Positions 12,240 through 24,589 of a stretch of DNA of 60,733 nt are shown piece by piece (positions within the stretch are counted from its first letter, which is position 1; each line of letters begins with the position of its first letter). Source of the DNA: Coprinopsis marcescibilis (lineage: Eukaryota; Basidiomycota; Agaricomycetes; Agaricales; Psathyrellaceae); assembly GCA_004369085.1 (NCBI GenBank), contig ML210296.1:1-60733 (forward strand), given 5' to 3'. The notes beneath the pieces were generated by a model that was given only the letters and a program-made list of their open reading frames with translations, ran no database searches and was not told where the DNA came from. The position numbers were made by a program, and so were the translations under genes.

Positions 12240-14327
12240 GTCGCCTGCCCAAATAGCAAAGATATCGAGGATTCGGAGCCTGCATATCGAGTCTATTGGC
12301 TGACGACAGGCACACCTTCAAGCAACAGCAGAGCTTTTGTCAAATCCGACTTCATAACCAGGATGTTGGCTGATGAAGGTTGGGTCAAATCGCTCTACGG
12401 GTCGGTAGAAACAGCTGCCCTGATCAACAGTTACCTCAACAAGACTCCGCTCTACAAAGATGGCAGATGGACAGGACTGGGTGCTGTGATTACCTCTAAG
12501 GAGGATATTCACGAACCCATGTTCGAAATCGTCGAAGATATCTTGACGAGCTTTCCGCAGTAAATCCAAACCATCATCGTCGATTAAGGACATCAGAAGC
12601 TGGCTCACCGCCAAAACGGACCTCCCTTATATCGAAGATGAAGAACAGCAACATACACGTCGCCAGGTATCGTTATCACTGGGACTGGGCCGCCATTGGC
12701 ATACACTAAAAATGCACCTTGCTACGGGTGCCCTCTTGTGTTGTGACAGTGAACTTGATTCCAAGATTGGTGATGTTATGGAGCACATCCGACATCTGGC
12801 TGGGTATGTCAGGTACGTACCCAGCGCAGACCTTATTCAATTTAACCATGACTGACAGTATTTATAGACAAGTGCATGCTCATCAAGGGAGCCACGACTT
12901 CGCGCGTACCATGGTTCTCTCCCAATCCCGTGCTCGTCTGTTCCATTTCGACAAGAGCGGCATCCTCTATTCCAGCCCTTTCGACATTCATACCGATGCT
13001 GCTCTGTTCGTGCGATTAATACTGGTGCTTTCTTTATCAACACCTAAAGAACTCGGCTTCGATCCCACACTGGAAGGCTGCGAAAAATGGGAAGAATGTC
13101 GTTGGCACCCTTGTCGCTCCTGGTAAAAATAAGAGCCTTGTTAATTATACCATCGTCCGGGACAAGCCTAGCTTCCAGCGCTACAGTCTGTTAGGACGGG
13201 TGAAAGTGGCATGGAGAATCGTTGACGAAGATGGGAATAAACTCTTGGTCAAGGATTCGTGGCAGGCACCACCCTCCTCAACGCAAACTCCAGAGCATAA
13301 ACCGCTCAAAATGGCTAGTAATCTGACGGGTGTGAGTCGGGTGATTGCCTATGTAGAAGAAGAAGACCACCGCGATACTTTAACCCTCCGTGGACTAAAG
13401 TACATCGCTAACATTGGACATTCTTTCGAATACGGGATGAGCTAATACAATCATTATAAGTCACCGAAGGCTACACTCCGTTAATATTCTGCATCGCGAC
13501 ATAAGCATTCACAATGTCCTACTTGGAAAGCCTGACGCGCCCTCGGGCTGGCGCGGTATATTGATTGACTTGGATATGGCTGTGAACTTGTTGGAGACAG
13601 AAAATGACCATCCGCCCGCCGATTTCAGGACTGTGAGTCTTGAAAACAGCTGATCGTCAACTCGCCACTAACCTTTTAGCTGCACGGGTCAACGATGGCG
13701 CTTAGAAGTTATGATCCGAAGCACAGCCCATGTATGCTCACACAGGATTACCTTGACGATAAAGAGTCTTTCTTCTATCTGATGACCTACCTTGGAATGA
13801 GGTACACGGAAAATGGAGAGACTCGCAAGGACGTTGATAGCGAGATCCTGCTTTGGAACCATGAGGAGGCAAGAATCTCTCTGATGGCGAAGAGAGGATT
13901 CCTCTGCGGTCGTTGTATACTAGGGGAATCTCTCATAGTTGTTTCCAAACATTGGAGCAAGCTTTTCACCGGCATCCTAATCAATTTGTACAGTTTCATC
14001 AGTCAGATCTACAACGAAAGATTAGATATAATGGACGGCTGGTCTAGCACGAATATCGAAGATCTTAGAGATGGATGGCAGAGCCACTACGAAACTGTCC
14101 TCCAGATCTTCTCCGGCCCTCTTGTACAGCAAGAAAAGGAAAGGGCCAAGAATGCTCTAGAGGAAGCTGGGCTCGATGTTATCGTCGCCCCTTCTTTACA
14201 GGCTCCCATGGCTGATAGGAAGGCATCTGCCTCTCAAACGAGCCACAATATAATCAAGTCGTCACTTGCAAGAAAGCGATCCCCGGAAGAAGAGGAGTCT
14301 GCGCACAATGGCGAGAAGTCGCTTTAA
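12240..14327 (+). pseudogene. FunK1-type fungal protein kinase, probably broken
   Basis: Segments of a FunK1 kinase appear in order. They are an N-terminal part (12267-12560, with KDGRWTGLGAV), a middle part (frame of 12556-12802, then RQVHAHQGSHDFARTMVL, LFHFDKSG, SSPFDIHTDAALFVRLIL to about 13090), a segment at 13100-13440 (NYTIVRDKPSFQRYSLLGR), and the catalytic part at 13490-13630 with HRDISIHNVLLG and ILIDLDMAV. An intron at about 13633-13680 leads to the last exon ending at 14327 (DDKESFFYLMTYLG). Known FunK1 proteins share these motifs. Two frame changes, at about 12560 and 13090, have no usable intron. The stretch normally lying between the nucleotide-binding part and HRD is very short. 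I infer a damaged gene, though sequencing errors could explain the frameshifts. Confidence 0.65.
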
Positions 14328-14730
14328 TCTGCTCCAAAGCGACTACGCAGATTCAGTCGCGTAAAATCGCGCCCACTATCGTTGCATGGCCAACGCGCTT
14401 AAATTTTGTTCAAGAACACGAATCTCTTGCTAAATGTATTTTATCTATCATGATGGGGGTTTTCTATTGTATTGTTTCAGACTGATAACTTGAACTTTGT
14501 ATCATATTCGCTATCCGGCCATGTACCGCTGTGCTCTGTATGTCGATGAGTCACATATGGTTTTCGGGTGCATGTTGTTTACCCGCACGCGGCACACTGA
14601 ATGAGGGAGCAGAATCCTTCGCCGATCTATGCGCCACTTTTGCGTTGCCTCCTGCCACTATAGAATTGCCTAGAGCTGCTGAGGTGCGAAGCTTGAAGCT
14701 TGAAGCTCCATTTTGGCGCGTATAATCCAT
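14328..14730. other. Spacer without recognised gene
   Basis: An AT-rich stretch follows the FunK1 stop codon and probably holds its 3' untranslated region. No coding signal is supported. Confidence 0.4.
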
Positions 14731-15004
14731 TGCGTTTACCACGAAGGTAAGTACCACCCACCACGCGTCGAATTCGCGCTAACACTAGCCTTGTTCGGTA
14801 CCGCATACATTGCGCGATGATCATCCATTTCGGCCCTCGGGCCCATGTCCGCGAGCAAAATCGGCACCCAGGCGATTGTGAAAGTTATTCGGACTCAAAG
14901 CCTCAAGGCCCTTTGGGCAACTTTACTGTAAGTACTTCTCTGGTATATCACCATCAGTAGAGATAACCGCAAAGACCCATGCCTCGACACCGATAGAGTT
15001 TGCT
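14731..15004 (+). pseudogene. Decayed partial copy of the 9601-10809 membrane protein gene
   Basis: This stretch aligns with 10412-10770 of the seven-helix gene. Shared blocks include GCGTTTACCACGAAG, ACTAGCC.TGTTCGGT, CCATGTC.GC.AGC, GTTATTC, and then ACCGCAAAGACCCAT and CGATAGAGTTTGC. Substitutions and small indels break the frame, and the region matching the last intron is shortened. It is a relict of a duplication, about 4 kb downstream of the intact gene and on the same strand. No upstream exons are recognisable. Confidence 0.8.
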
Positions 15005-17748
15005 GATCCTCCACAGAGAGCTGCGAAGCGCTTGCGGGACACCTGATGATACTGACCGAGTCTACACGAGGTTGAGCAGTGTTGAACCCGCAAGGTGCCA
15101 TGAGGGAAGGATATTACCAGCGCTTATAGTTATGGAGGTCATGAATAGTCATAGACTACAAGGACAGATTTCTCGAGTGAAGAGGATAGCTTGTGGAGTG
15201 CGGAGGTCAGAAGATGGGCGTATCAATGCGCATGTGGCCTCTGGCATATTTCAACAATCCAAACACTCGCCTGTTCTCCCCTCACACACTCGCAGTACCG
15301 TCATTAACAAAATCGCCTAAACGGAATCATTCCCTTTTATGCAGCCGAGGAGACCTTAAGATGCTCCACAGAGGATCGACCCTTCCTTTCGAGGCTCCGT
15401 CCACGCTTGCCATGCACAGCTGTGGAGTCTTTAGGCTTTTTGCACGTCCGCCCGGTCTTATACCCAAAACGGGCATCCCGATACATCAGCCTGCATTCGG
15501 ACACAAATCCTTATGTGGAGTTTGTACTGAAACTTACCCGCGTGTGATTCCAGGGCCCAGGCATCAGTAAGTACATAAATGCACGTAAGGACGCCGCTGG
15601 ATGTGTCTACAATCCTAACAGCGAGACATCTTTCAATCGCCTGCGGTTAGCGCCCGGGTTTCCGAACAGAACGCCTTGTGTCCCAAACGTAAATACGCCG
15701 TGTAAGTATGCAGTTTGTTTTCTCATGCTAAGGGGTTGGCAGAGATAGCATCAAGTAATTCGGTGCGAGGTAATTTTAAGCGCCCGGAGTTGGCGGGCTA
15801 CAGATGGCCTCGGCGGTCTCGTCGGTCGAGAGGGTGTTCGATTCAGCCAGCGGAGTGGCGCTTGGAGGCGGATAAGGGGACCAAGTTCTCCCTTATCCTT
15901 ATCCTTATCCTGCGCTGAGAACGGAATTCCAATTTCATTCATATGTTGTCAAAATGGTAACGAAATCATTGTCCGTGGCCGGTGGATAAATGGAGGGATG
16001 AGGTAACGGCTTGGTCGCCCTGCTTTTGCCTGTCAAGGTCGGACTAATTCTCCCCTTGCATCAGATAAGTAGCTTTTTCCATGGAGAAGGGTTGGATGGT
16101 ACTTAAGCACGTACGTTTTGGGATGTGGATGGAATATTATTCATAGCGTACTGCTTGCGCTTGGAAACATATGCCAGTGGCGGCAGCTAAAAAGCTCATG
16201 GCGACATATCAAATTATGGTGGCGAGACAGGCTGAGGTACCTGTATCAACCTGTATCTTAACAACTTTAACTTTTACCGAGTCGTCAGTGGTGCCCAAGT
16301 GTGCAGTTGCAAGCCCGGGTCGTTACGCAGCAAGTACGCACCCTTGGCACGTTCCTGTCCAAGTGGAATTCATTAATTTATTTGCCCCACCTTGAAGCCC
16401 CTAGAAGGGCTGTATATACCATAACATACGCGGACAAGGACAAACTTGGAATAATAAGCTGAATAGAACGGAGGAATGCGCTCGGCAAGACTCACAGTGG
16501 CTAAGGGACGACGTAACTGACTAAATAAGCAAGTACATAGGTACTGACGTGTAAGTAGCTAAATCTGATGTTGTTCGTCGCCGTTCCCAACAACCTACCG
16601 TTCATCCTGTCAGAAGGAAGTCGGACAGTTTCAGTCTATAATTAGATTCCCAAGTTTTTCAACAACTCGAGATAAGGAGACAAGGAATCGATGCAACGCC
16701 TGTTTATGGAAAAGTTGAACATTGCCGCGTTGCGTTATTGACATCGCGCATACTCACCTTCAGCATCAATTCAGCATAGTATGTCCTATCAATCGTGTTC
16801 ATTCAAACATCCGTTGATTGATAGTGTGGATATTGGCTGACGACTGTAACAAATCAAAATGTACATATCATGTATCCAATTCATTCAATTCAAAGCACAT
16901 ACTGTATGTCATAGCAGCAGCAAGTCTAAAGATTCTGGATCTGAATTATCAACAAGGTCTCAAGTCCAACACCAAAACACCAAGAAAAATGTACTACATA
17001 CATTCAACCACACAAAGCCAAGCGAAATGGTTTTAAAAATAAGTTGTAGCATATACGACATTGGACAAGCTGCAGAGCAAAAGTGAGTTAGGTGAGCGGC
17101 GGTTCGCCAAGTACAGATTTACAAAAAGAAGGGACGGATTGTCGAATCATGAACGGTGGGTCTCGACATCATATTACAATAATTCATGGCCAAGTAAACT
17201 ATGAAGAAGGGGCAGGGATGTATGTATGTATGTAGGTAGGTAGATGGTTCTGTGAAGATGTGAATGCAAAAGAGGGAACCCGATGCAAGGATGAGAAGGA
17301 AGCCAGGCTGACAGAGAAGTTGAACGTGGCGACATGAAAAGCGGGCAAGAAGTTATAACACGCTTTCCCAACCGCCTCATGTCCTACACGCTCCGACCTT
17401 GAGTTCAAAGCTTATGCCTCGCTTGACCTTCAGAAGCACATTACTTGCATGAAAATGAACTGGAGCCGTGACAAACGTGGGTAGGATTCGAAGTGTGATT
17501 GAAGGGTGGATGGTGGATGGAGGAAGGATCGAAGGATAGAGTCAACAGTCATGGCGCGAGGTGAACGAATGTGTGAAGGGGAACGAGGACAAGGAAGACG
17601 TATGAGTGGATAGAGACGTTGAGTTGAAGTCTTGCATCATGCCCCAAACGCGTCCAAAACCCAAAACGATCGACGCGACGCCGCCGCCAAACGCACCGGG
17701 CCCGCCATCCATTGCCAAATGCACCAACACCGTCAGCCCACCACCGCA
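15005..17748. other. Long region without recognised genes
   Basis: I see no supported gene in this 2.7-kb stretch. It contains short simple repeats: CTTATC units around 15892-15910 and TATG/TAGG units at about 17219-17242. The last few hundred bases probably include the 3' untranslated region of the GH16 gene on the minus strand. Confidence 0.4.
17219..17243. repeat. Tetranucleotide microsatellite
   Basis: A short tract of TATG units passes into TAGG units. It lies about 500 bp downstream of the GH16 stop codon. It is a simple-sequence repeat with no evident function. Confidence 0.7.
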
Positions 17749-19959
17749 CTACGCCGAACAATGCTTCCACATCTTGACATAATCTACCACCATCGCGCGG
17801 TCCTCCACTTTGGTGCCCCAGGTCGGGTACCACTGCGCTGCCGCTCTCCAAAAGTCACGCATAGGATCTACGCAAAAAAGAAAAGAGCGAGGGCAATCAG
17901 CTTGCGTTCACAACTTCACAAAGACAAAGACAAAGACAAAGACAAAGGCGCATATATGCTATGCGGCCGATGCAGATTCTTGAAATAGTAGTACTCACTG
18001 CCAGCCCCGTTCAACCACGGCTTATCACCCTGCTGCTCCGGGAACCACCCGTTCGTGCCTCCAACAGCCACATTCAGAATCAAAAAGAACTCTTGGTCAA
18101 ACGGCGTGGCGTTCGTGCCGTTGGACCAGGGGTTGTGCAGCTGCGTCACGCTCTTGCCGTCGAACACCGTGGCGGGCCACTTGGCGCGGTTGAAGAACGG
18201 TTTGTCGAACCGCAAGTCGAGCAGAGTTTGCAGGCGCGAGTCTACATAGATTCGGCTGTTGTTGTAAAGGGGATAAATATATTAGTTAGAGGGGGTTATG
18301 GGGGATAGAAGGCGAGGGACGTACAGGAAGTCGGGCGTCCACTCGAGAGCGTAAGTATGGAACTTGTCGCCGAACGACTCGCGTTTATTGGACCACCAGC
18401 TGTAAGTGTTTTCTACCCCGTTCAAGCCCGGTGCGGGACCCCAATTAAGCGAGCCTTGCACATAGTTTGAGCCCCTATGGATGGAACAAGATTCGAGTCA
18501 GCATACATCATGCGTTTGCTGCTGCAAAGGGGAAAGGACGCACCGAGCTGTGTAGCGCAAGTTGTTTCCGCGGGATTCGACGATATCAATTTCACCTGTT
18601 AGGAATTTATCAGAGGAGCGTCAGGGGTGAATGTGAGAAGTGGACCTACCGCTCATTGGCCATGGTCCGTATACAGAGTCCTTGGGCAACATCCAGAGCG
18701 CAGGCCAGAGCCAGTCACTGAAGAGCATCCAATAAGCCTGTTGATACAGTGGAAAGGAAGGAGAAACGACGTACCCTTTCGGCATCTTCGCCCTAATCTC
18801 CACGCGTCCGTAGCGAATGCTAGCACTGTTTATTGTGGTCAAGCGTGCGCTCTGGACAGGGTTGATGATAGCGCCGCTGGTTGCATTCGAAACTTTGCTG
18901 CAAGCCCTGGTGTACCCCTCAACGTCAAATACCCGTTCGTTGTTGACAAGGACGTGGCCTGCGTCGGGCTGCGTCAGGTTGAAGGTGCAATCGGTAATGT
19001 TGTACACGGCCTGGTCGAGCACTGCATCCATGCCAATGTTGTCCGAGGTGAGGGTGGGCACAATGTACAACTTGCCGTCCATCACAAACGAGTTGTTGAC
19101 TGAGGACGTTGTCATTTCGAATTGTCCGTTACTATACGCATTATCAGTATATCTGAAGCAATAGCAGACAAAAAACGCACCCAAATCCATCCATGGTAAC
19201 CTCCCTAAAGAACGTGCCGCCCTCCCCAAACACAGTGTCTGGATTGCTAAAGTCCTGGTCAAGCACGATGCACAGCGGTTCCCTGTCCAGCTGCACGTTC
19301 TTCACCGCGAAAAAGCACTGGACTGCCCCACCCGCAATGCCCAAAAACGCAATGACATACACGATCCAGTACGCAAACGCCGCGCGGGGGTTCTTGACCT
19401 CTTTCCACGGCTTCTCGACCACGGTGCCTTCAGGCAACATATGGCTCTTCATGCGTCCGGCCTTGTGCTTGAGGACGGAGCCGTTGGGGTTGGGTGTTGT
19501 TGACGTCGCGGGGACGCCATAGATGCTGTTGGCGCTGGCAAATGCGAGATTGGAGATGCGCTGGGAGGAGGAGCGGGCAGAGCTATAGCCGTAGGTCGGG
19601 GGGCCACCGAGGGCACTGACGGTGTGGGTGCTGTCGCGGTAGTTGAGGATGGAGCGCGGGAGGTGGTTGGGCCCGGCGGGGAAGGAGGTTGTGGAGCCGG
19701 ACGGGCTGAGGGGGGGCCGGATGCTCGGCGGACGGCTGGAGGCGGGGGAGGCGAAGGGGTCGCTGAGGGTGGAGGAGGCCGTGTTCGGGCGGGTGGTGGA
19801 GTAGCTGTTGGTGGAGCTGTGGTGGTTTTTGGCGGGCGCGACGCTGCTGCTCGTGATTGCCACCGGCTCCAGCTGGATCGAGTCCGAGTTGGTGCTCGAG
19901 TTGGACGAGGACTTGGTGTCGCCCTTTTCGGTGCTGCTGCCGCCGATGTGGAACGACAT
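17749..19959 (-). CDS. Membrane-anchored GH16 glucanase-like protein
   Basis: Seven exons (19959-19181, 19131-18775, 18717-18650, 18595-18544, 18474-18325, 18255-17999, 17867-17749) join in frame to 593 residues. The first about 195 residues are Ser/Thr/Pro-rich and presumably cytosolic. One transmembrane segment follows (WIVYVIAFLGIAGGAVQCFF, about residues 200-222). The rest is an extracytoplasmic GH16 domain carrying the catalytic signature EIDIVE (about residues 403-408), with the nucleophile and acid/base glutamates present, plus ALWMLPKDS, HTYALEWTPDFLRIY and FFLILNVAVGG. Many NxS/T sites fit a secreted domain. GH16 enzymes act on beta-1,3/1,6-glucans or chitin-glucan links. Here a role in remodelling the cell wall is inferred. 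An upstream in-frame ATG at 20058 is possible but gives an atypical N-terminus. The sequence does not match the Kre6/Skn1 signature I know. Confidence 0.9.
17926..17949. repeat. GACAAA hexanucleotide repeat in a GH16 intron
   Basis: About four tandem GACAAA units lie inside the last intron of the GH16 gene (17868-17998). This intron, at 131 bp, is the longest of the gene, and the repeat expansion explains part of the extra length. Confidence 0.75.
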
Positions 19960-22900
19960 CTTGGAGCAGGAGAGGTGGAGAGAGAAAGGAAGGGAAGGGT
20001 CTGCTAAAGAAGGGCTACGAACGAGAGCAATGAAAGGAACGTGGGGGCCAAGTAACAAAGAAGCTGAAGAACTGTTCGCCGATTCGTCGGTGCGTTATAA
20101 GATTGATCCAACCCAACAGTCCAAAGTCCTGACCTAAAACGATAAGCGAGTAAAAATAACTCGAGGTTTGTTTCCCTAATCGTTCGAGCTGGCTGTCAAC
20201 GGTTTGGTTTCCCGGAGATTGTATCCTCTAGCCGAGGTGATGAAACAGCACGTATCGTTTGGGAGGAGGATAATAGCCTAGAGGTATTCCTGGGCGGCAG
20301 TTGCAGCGGAGGGAAGCCAAAGCCCGCAACCTACAAGTCGCCAGGTTTTAAACATCTTCTATCGATGCACGACTGTGCGAGGCATAACGTTACCCAGCTT
20401 CAGGGGACGACCCAGATCCAAATCGCACTATCCCACCAAAAAAGAATTACGAAATAATAACTCTAGGCGCAAATCTCACCAGGAAGGACGAAGAAAAAAA
20501 ACGGCCATCTGAGATTTCGTCCTGGACGACAGTGGTGGGAAAGGTTCAAGAGATGATTCGCCCATCGATCAATCAGAAAATTAATAGATTACAGGTTGAC
20601 TTGTCCCCAGTTGGAACTTGCAAGTCTTTGTTGTGCTCTAGAACTCTGCAGAGTCTTATATTATTGAGGTCAATGGTTCTGATTCAACAGGGATAAGGTG
20701 CGGCTCGTCTTACCCGCCTCCCAAGTCAAAAATAGATAGATACTCACACCTTTCAGATCGGACTCGTCATGGCAAGGGTTAAGATAGACTTTCTGGCCCG
20801 GCCATCGAGCTTCGAGCTCCACCTCTAGCAGATTCTGCAGCCGCTATCAAGGTACCTCCCACAGCCGCTCGAGTCTCCACGGCGAAACCACAGCGCACTG
20901 TTCCGGCGAGGGCACCCACTGGCAGCGCAAACCCACACCGAGGCTCAAGCCGCTTCCATTCCTTTCAAAAAACCTACGACAGCCCATTCCGTGATGCACT
21001 TAAAGTCCCCTCTGCTTCGCAGGGCTGTTCAACGTTCAGTTATCAAGCCTGAAAGTAAATGATAGATGGATCCAGCAACGCATGCATGATCATCCAGACA
21101 GACAAGCGAGGGAGACCGTTCTGATACTCCGATGTCACTGAGTTGCGTAGAGTCTTTCATCTATTCACAGGGAACAACAACACATCGAAGCTGCATATTG
21201 TGGAGCTCATCCTGGGGTGCTCGTGAGTATTGCCAGCCGACGGAACTCTAATAGTGGGTGCAGCGCATTAACGGCTCATAAGGTACATGATACCCATCCA
21301 ACTCGAACCTTGGGGCTTTCAATTGACGGCATACGTGTTCTTTGCAGCACCATCATCATAAAGAGCAATAGCTGTAGCATTAGTGGTACTTTAGCACAGA
21401 GGCGAACTTAGAGCGGAACAGATATGCCAGAAGCATCGGAGGACAGATTGAGGGGGCCTCGAATCTCTCGCTCTCTCGGTATCTCGGTAATCCATTCGCT
21501 CCACCCCCAGGAAGTTGAACAGGTACGCCCCTGGGTGCGCACATTCCGCGATCGAGTCTGCCGGCGAGTAAGTAGCAGGACACTAGATCAGCGGAAAGGG
21601 CGGGCGAGGAGAACACGATTCCATGGCTTGGGGAACTGATATCCATCGTTGCCGGCCCTTTCAGATAAGAACAAGTTAAGTACAACTTCTTTTTCATATC
21701 TGCGGGTAAATTTGCATATCTGGGGTTAAGTGTATGTATAGGTATGGCCTGGTATGCATCTGGTGCATAATCTGGATCAACTGGCACAGCTCGGAACTTG
21801 GAAGAGGATTCTAGGGCCTGAAGATCCAGAGATCATCGATATCATTGTTTGCGGTTCCTTGTCTGGAGACCTCGTGCTATGTTGGGTGGAAGGACTTCGA
21901 TTCGCGTTTGTACAGAGTTCAAGTGGGTCAGCTGGCCTGGGTGCCATAACTGCGAGTTGGGAGGTAATACTAAATGTACATTGTCCCAGTCCAGGGAAAC
22001 AACTGAACATTTTATATACTTACTGCATACTATGTACCCCTGCTATAGACGTATCCTGTTCACACTGCTCTGCGCGTGGCCGTGGCAGCGAGTTCATAGC
22101 CCGTGGACACTAGTCACTCTAACGCCCCTGCCTCCGAGTCCTCAAACTCCATCATTCCCTCAAGGCTGGGCACTGTCGCATTATTGATTGAAGGCAAGTC
22201 GATTGTTCGAGACTCGGGTACCCGACAGCCCCCTCGTTCGGGGAATTCCCAATCATGTCGACGTCAGACATGGCATCCTATGGGTGTGTATGTTTTACTG
22301 GTATTAAGTATTGGTACAATTGGTACAAGATTACTTATATTGGTGATTGGTGTCATGTACTAGGCCCTCGGGTCCACCGAGTCCAGCGGACCCACCCCTT
22401 GAATTCTTCCGTCCTTCCATCTTCTGCGACGAACCTGGCTTCCCAGCTCCCTTCTTTGACTCTAGCATCGTCAGAACCAGTCACAAGTGGAGTCCCGGCG
22501 AACTCTAAACTATTAAAACTGCAGTCGAACAAGGAAAGAAGTACAACTCCGTCAGTCCGTGCGTAAGGCACAGAGACTCGGATTCGGAGTAATTCTCTGG
22601 GGACAAACTTCGGGTGCATGGTGTGTATGTAGGAGTGTGTGGACGGATGAATTGGATATGTCAGCATCTGCATCTGCTTGTCTGTGTCCGTGTCCCTGTC
22701 AATCTCTACAAGCCGCATCATCAGATTCGATTCTTCAAACTTTGGACATATATATTCCTACTACATACTGAAATGCACATGCTTCAACCAGCCTGTGGAA
22801 CTTAACGCCCGGATAAGGGACAAGGATGAACGATGTATGTACACTGCGGAACGGAGAGTTATATTTAGACGCGCGGCGGTGGGTTTGTGCCTGCCTTGGA

Positions 22901-24589
22901 TATTGAGTCTTTTTGTTCGGAATCAAAGTTCCAAGGGACGGCGACGGGCGTGTGATGGCAGGTGGCACTGGACAGGTCTTAAGCGGCGGGTTCACGTGCA
23001 GGCAACGTGGTTGGTGCATGGCTTAGGCGGGTTCCTTTCGACGTCGCAGGTCTCAAGTGTTGTTCCCAGTTCTGAACTGGCTGGCCTGTCGTTCAGGTTG
23101 TGTTCTTGATAGATGGATGCTGATTGTGCATGCAAAGATGTGCTCTTGTGTTCCGATCCATGGGCGAAAAGTTCAACGTTTCTGGAAATGTCAGCGATGG
23201 ATTAAATAAATAAAGCATTTGATGTTGGAAAGGTTCTGTTCGAGTTCGGTGTGGTGATGCCAGTTGATTCTGACGGATTGAGCGGTTCCACCGCTCAAGT
23301 AAGGGTTTTGTGCAGTTTCTCAGGACCTGAGGTCGGAAGTTTGAATGGCAGGCTGCTTGTTTTGAACAGCTAGAACGGAGGCCCTGGTTGGTACGATGAG
23401 CTGAGCCTGTGATCAATCCAATTGGCAGGAAGTTGACGGAGATGGATCGTGATTCAAAGGCCAGTGGTCGAGGCGTCGGGTACAGCGCTCTCCGGGGCAT
23501 GTGGAGTCCGCACATGCCTACATATATCGCGCCCTCTATCTACTTATGTCCCGCCACTTACCTGATATTGCGCGCGGAAAGGTGCCATGAGAAAGTTTTG
23601 GAAAGGTTTGGGAACATCCGAAAGGAAAGGGCTATACGCGCCGCTTATCCCACCATGAGGCATGGGAAGAATACAAAAGGTGTGCGATGTTTGATTTTAA
23701 TATGGGTGTACATAAGTCCCTGATAGAACCATCATAACGTTAAAGGTACGCTGTTATCATGTATGAGAACGGGGTTGTGGAATCGCCGGAACGTGTTTTG
23801 TTATTCCAAGTTCAACGAGTACGTTGGACTGAGTACAAGCGGGGCGTAGCAAGCATGATAAGGGACAATGGGTGCGTTTGGCCTATAGTTTGTTTGACTG
23901 GACCTGAGGCACAACACACGTCGATTTTGGTTTAGGCGCCGGAGTATCGCAGTGCCCTGATTATTGCAGCGATTGCGGCTGACGGGCGGCGGGTTGGAAA
24001 GACAGCTCGGATGATATTGATGCTGCAAAAGCATAACGGCATGGTCAACGGGCGTCTATCTATAGCGAGGCTATCGCAAAAGGACATGGCCAAGTTTGTT
24101 TCCAGCGCCGAAAGGACCAAATCAGCGGCATCATTACTTATCTGCTAAGCAATAAATTTTAAATTACCGTATTAGATAATCAACTAGTTTTGGCGGTGGA
24201 CAGGTGTCTTGCAGCCAAATCGGAAATCTGGTGGACGACATCTGAGAAGCGAGCGTTCGAAGCAATCACAATCAATGTATAAAGCTCCGATCTGCCCTAC
24301 TAAACGGGGCGTTTTCCCTTGGCCCTGCTGGTGTCTTAAGGCTAGTCGTAATACAACTCAGCACTTTCCCTTGTGCGAGTCGTCCGACCTGTCCTCCTCC
24401 TCCCCCCTCGCCCTACCGTCCGCCCTCCCCTCCCTCCCATAACGCACGGGTCTTGCTTTCTGTTCACGGACGCTTACTTTCTAGGACCATCTACTCTAAT
24501 ACTTTCGCTTCTTATTACCTATACGCCTGGGCTTCGAGTCTCCAACCCAAACCTTTAATCCAACATCTACACGACTACAGAGTCCCGTA
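19960..24589. other. 4.6-kb region without recognised genes
   Basis: Both strands hold only short frames with no recognised motif and no convincing exon chain. The part next to 19960 should contain the GH16 promoter. The part before 24590 contains the promoter of the GT2 gene. I see no transposon ends or tandem repeats. Confidence 0.4.
24390..24441 (+). promoter_or_regulatory. Pyrimidine-rich promoter tract of the GT2 gene
   Basis: A run of almost pure C and T, about 150-200 bp upstream of the start codon at 24590, resembles the CT-rich tracts near transcription starts of filamentous-fungal genes. The role is inferred only from composition and position. Confidence 0.35.

Noticed and set aside
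19624..20007. Plus-strand Gly/Val-rich frame
   Set aside because: It is the antisense of the Ser/Pro-rich first exon of the GH16 gene.
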